From positions 1 through 64,000 of the forward strand of contig NZ_JAOAMU010000006.1 in assembly GCF_025154075.1 (NCBI RefSeq): a DNA stretch of 64,000 nt. The letters run 5' to 3'. The notes below the pieces were generated by a model. The model searched no databases. It saw only the letters and a program-made list of their open reading frames with translations, and was not told the origin of the DNA. Below, in pieces: positions 60,535-64,000 of the stretch. The number at the start of each line of letters is the position of its first letter. The first letter of the stretch is position 1. A program made the translations under genes and the position numbers. The stretch comes from Chryseobacterium herbae (GTDB taxonomy: Bacteria; Bacteroidota; Bacteroidia; Flavobacteriales; Weeksellaceae).

Positions 60535-60724
60535 ATATCAGATATGAGACATCAGATTTCAGACTGATACATTTTAGATACGGTATGAAATTTTAAATAT
60601 TACTGGTTAGATCATCGATTTATACATTTGGCTAAGATATCAGATTTCAGACTTTAAATATTATGTGATATATTGATCACCGACTCATATATCTGAAATC
60701 TGATATCTGGCATCTGATGTCTTA
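60533..60724. repeat. Dispersed ATCAGATTTCAG-type repeat
   Basis: GATATCAGAT...CAGATTTCAGAC occurs at 60533-60563 and again at 60633-60654. The reverse complement form (ATATCTGAAATCTGATATC) follows at 60689-60724. The arms can form a long hairpin. It fills the space between the TrmH gene and a leftward operon and codes for nothing visible. Confidence 0.65.
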
Positions 60725-60731
60725 TAAATTT

Positions 60732-61229
60732 TTATATCAATTGTTCCAGACTCGAAACACTTTTATTTTTCTGATAGACTTCCAGTTTTTTTCTGACATA
60801 TTTAAGGGCAATAGGAGCGAGGTAGATCATGGCTGCACCAAGAAGTTTTTTCTTCCAGTTCGGGCTTTTCATATTCTTTTTGGCATAGTTTCCCACAACA
60901 GCGGTAATGCCTAGCTTGATGAGACTGTCTGTTATATTACCTCCTAACGCAGTACTTGCGATTCCCACAGCAGTTTCTTTATTGATGAACATATCCTTAA
61001 CTTCGGAGGTCAGATGTCTGGCAATAACGTCTTTTCGCAGAACTACTTTTTCATCACCGTCTTCATCTACTTTTTCTTGCAGATATTGGTCTGTAAGGCC
61101 ATTTGTGAATGCACTCAGGCTCTCTTTTGTGTTTTTAAAGGTGAGTAGGTTTTCCAGATCATTGATTTCACCCTGGAGCAGCTTTTTCTTTCTTCTCAGT
61201 TCTTCGATGCTTTCGTATTTTCTGCCCAT
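60732..61229 (-). CDS. Hypothetical protein in a YtxH/holin operon
   Basis: 165 residues. N-terminal coiled-coil stretch (IEELRRKKKLLQGEINDLEN), then a less defined middle and a C-terminal hydrophobic portion (LGAAMIYLAPIALKYVRKK). No recognised domain. It starts 3 nt after the holin-like gene and therefore belongs to the same transcript. A role in the envelope or stress response would fit the neighbours, but is only inferred. Confidence 0.72.
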   Translation of the reverse strand: MGRKYESIEELRRKKKLLQGEINDLENLLTFKNTKESLSAFTNGLTDQYLQEKVDEDGDEKVVLRKDVIARHLTSEVKDMFINKETAVGIASTALGGNITDSLIKLGITAVVGNYAKKNMKSPNWKKKLLGAAMIYLAPIALKYVRKKLEVYQKNKSVSSLEQLI

Positions 61230-61232
61230 AGC

Positions 61233-61541
61233 TTAATGATTTAAAAATTTAATAACCTGATCTGCGACCATATTGACAAGCTTATTTTTAAAAGAAATAA
61301 TAAATGCCATTACAATCACATAGAATCCAGCAACAATCAGGAACCCATAAGATGTATTATCCAATGCCTTACCGATAAGAAATGCGATTCCAAAATTAAA
61401 AAGGATAATAAAAAAAGTAAAAGCAACTAGCAGCACTACAAAGTAGGTAATGAGCCCTGCAGAAAGAGAAGATTTTTCAGTAGCTTCAATTTTCAGAAGA
61501 TCTATTCTCTTTGATGCATATTCTTTAATAGTCTCTATCAT
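61233..61541 (-). CDS. Phage holin-family (holin 3/6-like) membrane protein
   Basis: 102 residues. A charged N-terminal helix (IKEYASKRIDLLKIEATEK) precedes two long hydrophobic segments (LITYFVVLLVAFTFFIILF and GFLIVAGFYVIVMAFIIS). This fits the chromosomal Phage_holin_3_6 (DUF1469) proteins, which are not phage genes and are found next to YtxH genes. The downstream gene follows after 3 nt. Confidence 0.85.
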   Translation of the reverse strand: MIETIKEYASKRIDLLKIEATEKSSLSAGLITYFVVLLVAFTFFIILFNFGIAFLIGKALDNTSYGFLIVAGFYVIVMAFIISFKNKLVNMVADQVIKFLNH

Positions 61542-61558
61542 TGTTTTTTTTTAAAGTT

Positions 61559-61592
61559 ACAAAAAAAGGAACTTTCGCGCAAAAAGTTCCTT
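61559..61592 (-). terminator. Intrinsic terminator between ytxH-like and holin-like genes
   Basis: On the minus strand a perfect 10-bp stem (61592-61583 with 61575-61566), a 7-nt loop and at least six U. It allows higher YtxH expression than the two downstream genes. Confidence 0.75.
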
Positions 61593-61620
61593 CCCATAAT
61601 TTACTCAAAAAATAAACTAT

Positions 61621-61971
61621 TTATTTTTTAAGATCATTCAGTTCTGCTTCTACATCCTTTACTACGTCTGCAGTTTTTGAAACTATCTGATCTTTGTATT
61701 TGTCATATCCGTCTTTTACCGTATGGGCTACATTGCTGGCTGTATCCTTGAAAGTAGAAGAGATATTGCTGTACTGATCTCTTACTTTTTCAGAAACCTC
61801 GCCGTATTTGTTTTTAGCCTGGTCCTTTAGGTCACCTGCTTTATCTTTGATTTTTTTTCTTGTTTCTTTACCTTCTTCTGGAGCATAAAGCATTCCTAAG
61901 ATTACACCTGCTGCAGCACCTGCTAGAAGTCCTGCCAATATACCTGCTGTATTTTTTCCGTTTTTAGACAT
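61621..61971 (-). CDS. YtxH-domain protein
   Basis: 116 residues. A glycine-rich membrane start (GILAGLLAGAAAGVILGMLY) followed by APEEGKETRKKIKDKA and a long amphipathic helix with LEA-like repeats (AGDLKDQAKNKYGEVSEKVR). The YtxH family includes general stress proteins of Gram-positives; in Bacteroidota it is usually paired with a holin-like gene, as here. Confidence 0.9.
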   Translation of the reverse strand: MSKNGKNTAGILAGLLAGAAAGVILGMLYAPEEGKETRKKIKDKAGDLKDQAKNKYGEVSEKVRDQYSNISSTFKDTASNVAHTVKDGYDKYKDQIVSKTADVVKDVEAELNDLKK

Positions 61972-62067
61972 TTTTAAGCTTTTTTAATAGTTAATAAATA
62001 TTAGTTTTTACTGGGTCAAAATGTACAATTTGTATACCAAAGGGGGTAGAGTACCTATTAAAAATTG

Positions 62068-62742
62068 TTAAATCTTTCTGATGTGAGATAGAATCAGATC
62101 TATGGTTTCCTCTTTTGTAAGGGCTGTATTATCGATGACGATGGCGTCTTCAGCCTGCTTTAAGGGGGCGATTTCCCTTTCACTGTCGATCTTGTCGCGA
62201 TCTATAAGGTTTTGTTTTACCTGCTCTCTGTCTGCCTGAATTCCCAGGCCTGCCAATTCAAAATACCTTCTGTTGGTTCTTTCGTCAATACTGGCAGTCA
62301 GAAAGAATTTATAGTCCGCATTTGGCAGAACTACTGTCCCTATGTCACGTCCGTCCATAATAATGCCGCCTTTTTCTGCCAGCGAGCGTTGTGAATGGAG
62401 CAGGAAATCCCTTACTTCCTTCTGTTTGGCCACAATACTTACATTGTCTGAAACTTCATTGGTACGGATCTGCTTGGAAATATCAATATGGTTGAGATAA
62501 AGAACCAGTTCGCCGTCATTGTTCCTGAATTCAAGTTCGATCTGGTCTAAAGAAGAGAACAGTTCCTGAAGATTGATGGAATCACTTCCGTGCATACAGT
62601 TCTGTAGGGCAAACCACGTAACTCCCCTGTAAAGCGCGCCGGTATCCAGATGTATAAGCCCCAGTTTATCGGCAATAACTTTAGAGATTGAACTTTTTCC
62701 GGTAGACGAGTACCCATCGATAGCTATTACAGGTTTTTTCAT
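62068..62742 (-). CDS. cmk: Cytidylate kinase
   Basis: 224 residues. P-loop DGYSSTGKSSIS, then LDTGALYRGVTWFAL, DGRDIGTVVLPNAD, and NRRYFEL with basic residues of the lid. It phosphorylates CMP and dCMP with ATP. It is followed by PorQ (upstream on this strand) 83 nt away, the same neighbourhood known in other Bacteroidota. Confidence 0.95.
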   Translation of the reverse strand: MKKPVIAIDGYSSTGKSSISKVIADKLGLIHLDTGALYRGVTWFALQNCMHGSDSINLQELFSSLDQIELEFRNNDGELVLYLNHIDISKQIRTNEVSDNVSIVAKQKEVRDFLLHSQRSLAEKGGIIMDGRDIGTVVLPNADYKFFLTASIDERTNRRYFELAGLGIQADREQVKQNLIDRDKIDSEREIAPLKQAEDAIVIDNTALTKEETIDLILSHIRKI

Positions 62743-62825
62743 ACCGCAAATTTCAAGAATTTTTTTAAAAAATCAAGACAACGCAGAAAAAATTTCTTTA
62801 TTATTCTTAAAGATTGTTTTTATGA

Positions 62826-63818
62826 TTACTCTCCTGCGTGACTGCTAAGGTCCATAGAAACTCCTATCTGGTTCACATTGGAAGAGTTGTGGTAACGGAT
62901 ATGGGCGTAGTCTATACGGAATCTTCTTAATTTAATTCCGAATCCTCCTGAAAGCCCTGAAAAGTTTCTCTGATCTGCCACAGCAAGCTCATTTCCTCTT
63001 TTCGCATTATATCCAAGCCTTATATTAAAGCCTTTTTCCGGGAAAAGTTCTGCGCCCACAGAAAAGTGGTCTGCCAGTTTTCTTCCGAAGCCGACTTCCT
63101 GTCCATTGACGTTATATTCCTGCGAAATATCGAACTGCTGAAGATCGTGAGCGGTAATAGTGATGGCAAGTGGTATAGCTTTTAGGGTTTTTGTGTAACC
63201 CATGTCTATCCTGAAGGGAAGGTTTTCTCTGGTTCCGTTAAAAGATTTCAGCTGAAAACCGAAATTTCTCATCACAAGAGAAAGAGCTTCTTTGTTTTTT
63301 TTGTTATGATAGGTGATTCCTGCGGTTCCAGAGACTGCAGAAGAAGTATAGTTGTCAATTTTTGAAGTGATGAAATTGATGCCTCCACCAATAGTCCAGT
63401 CTTCTTCAAACTGGTATGCATAGCCTGCACCGACAGATACGTCTGAAGCTTTGAAATCCCCGTTTTGCTCACCGCTTTCGTCGGTTCTGGGAATACTTCC
63501 GTAGGTCATGTATCTGGCATTCACAGTGGCCATATGTCCGTTGTCGAAATCTCTGGCATAGGCGATGGTACCATATTTAGAGTCGGCAAGGTAAGTAGCG
63601 GCATTCACTGAAAGCTGCTTGTCTGAATCTCTGTTTAAGAGGGACGGGTTTGCAATAGCAAAGGAAACATCATGGTCTCTGATGGAAATTGCATCGCCAC
63701 CTAAGGCAGCCTGTCTGGCAGATACAGGAATGTTTAAGAAAGTATAAACATTTGTTCCTGTTTGCGCATAAGAAACAATTCCTGACAGAAATAATGAAAA
63801 AATGACAATTTTCTTCAA
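62826..63818 (-). CDS. porQ: Type IX secretion system protein PorQ
   Basis: 330 residues with a signal peptide (VIFSLFLSGIVSYAQ). The PorQ signature segments are visible: FLNIPVSARQAALGGDAIS, FAIANPSLLNRDSD, GTIAYARDF, and a barrel-type end with FRIDYAHIRY. PorQ is the outer-membrane partner of PorZ in the attachment complex of the type IX system, which handles the C-terminal sorting domains of the cargo proteins encoded at 15.4 and 26.1 kb. Confidence 0.9.
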   Translation of the reverse strand: MKKIVIFSLFLSGIVSYAQTGTNVYTFLNIPVSARQAALGGDAISIRDHDVSFAIANPSLLNRDSDKQLSVNAATYLADSKYGTIAYARDFDNGHMATVNARYMTYGSIPRTDESGEQNGDFKASDVSVGAGYAYQFEEDWTIGGGINFITSKIDNYTSSAVSGTAGITYHNKKNKEALSLVMRNFGFQLKSFNGTRENLPFRIDMGYTKTLKAIPLAITITAHDLQQFDISQEYNVNGQEVGFGRKLADHFSVGAELFPEKGFNIRLGYNAKRGNELAVADQRNFSGLSGGFGIKLRRFRIDYAHIRYHNSSNVNQIGVSMDLSSHAGE

Positions 63819-63836
63819 TTCAATTTATAATTAATG

Positions 63837-63865
63837 CAAAAATAATCCTTTTTCGTACTTATCAA
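63837..63865 (-). promoter_or_regulatory. Promoter of porQ
   Basis: On the minus strand TTG (63865-63863), 18 bp, TATTTTTG (63844-63837): consensus flavobacterial promoter, about 20 bp before the porQ ATG. Confidence 0.65.
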
Positions 63866-63923
63866 AATATTTCTGACATTATTTCTCCGTAAATATTTTT
63901 CTTTTTTCAATATTTTTAATGAT

Positions 63924-63931
63924 TATATTTG
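63924..63931 (+). promoter_or_regulatory. -7 box of the rightward gene at the window end
   Basis: TATATTTG matches TAnnTTTG exactly, 53 bp before the ATG at 63985. No TTG is seen at the proper distance upstream. Confidence 0.5.
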
Positions 63932-63984
63932 CAAAATCAAATTTCGGAGAAAACTACTCCGGTAAAGCTTATTAAAAATTAAAG

Positions 63985-64000
63985 ATGAAATATAAAAGAA
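63985..64000 (+). CDS. Start of a gene cut by the window end, possibly pyrH (UMP kinase)
   Basis: Only ATG AAA TAT AAA AGA A is visible (MKYKR). UMP kinase of many flavobacteria begins MKYKRILLKLSGEA, so pyrH is a reasonable guess, but five residues prove nothing. A -7 box at 63924-63931 supports a real transcript. Confidence 0.35.

Noticed and set aside
61233..61541. Holin-like gene as part of a prophage
   Set aside because: Its neighbours are YtxH, cmk and porQ; no phage structural, lysis or integrase genes are near. Chromosomal holin-like genes next to ytxH are common.

Overview
The window looks like a chromosomal segment of a flavobacterium close to Chryseobacterium (Bacteroidota). The reasons are AT-rich DNA, promoters of the TTG / TAnnTTTG type, little use of Shine-Dalgarno sites, a type IX secretion component (PorQ), two cargo proteins with type IX C-terminal sorting domains, a TamL-type BamA-family lipoprotein, TonB-dependent receptors, and family-typical orphan genes (four-helix-bundle S23 and GxxExxY proteins). 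All calls rest on reading the sequence; no database search was run.

Layout. 0.1-6 kb: SNF2-type helicase, KAS III-like synthase, secreted alpha/beta hydrolase. 6.5-11.4 kb: a regulator-rich block (MocR-like, Crp-like, two AraC-like) around an SDR dehydrogenase. 11.6-15.2 kb: a RiPP cluster of the grasp-with-spasm type, with three precursor peptides, ATP-grasp enzyme GwsG, a 71-residue unknown protein and SPASM protein GwsS. Each precursor is preceded by a copy of the same ~42-nt leader element. A 45-bp direct repeat of the 3' end of the neighbouring araC gene flanks the region, which suggests an inserted island. 15.4-24.5 kb: a type IX cargo protein, a LytS/LytTR two-component pair with a CocE-like peptidase, then a BlaI repressor / M56 protease pair and a TonB-dependent receptor that share the same operator array. 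24.5-26 kb: a terpene synthase remnant, an EamA transporter and tRNA-Arg(CCU). 26-32.7 kb: SGNH/PKD cargo esterase, TPR-HTH regulator, a membrane protein/lipoprotein pair, and a long non-coding stretch with two inverted consensus DnaA boxes.

32.7-45 kb: UvrA, a second TonB receptor with a DUF2490 protein, an HD-domain protein, DUF1508, a tail-fibre-like secreted protein followed by an M43-like metalloprotease, and DUF805. 45-52 kb: a fatty acid beta-oxidation operon (MarR regulator, fadN, fadA, fadE order) under twin palindromic operators, with an S23 gene inserted at two of its junctions. 52-55.4 kb: an iron-type ABC transporter operon (thioredoxin-like lipoprotein, FecCD permease, ATPase) split by a GxxExxY gene lying between inverted repeats. 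55.5-64 kb: PaaE-like reductase, SanA-like protein, TamL, a TrmH-type RNA methyltransferase, a small stress/envelope operon (YtxH, holin-like), cytidylate kinase, PorQ and the first codons of a gene that is probably pyrH.

The most unusual regions are the RiPP island with its triplicated leader element, and the three orphan-gene cassettes that interrupt otherwise compact operons.
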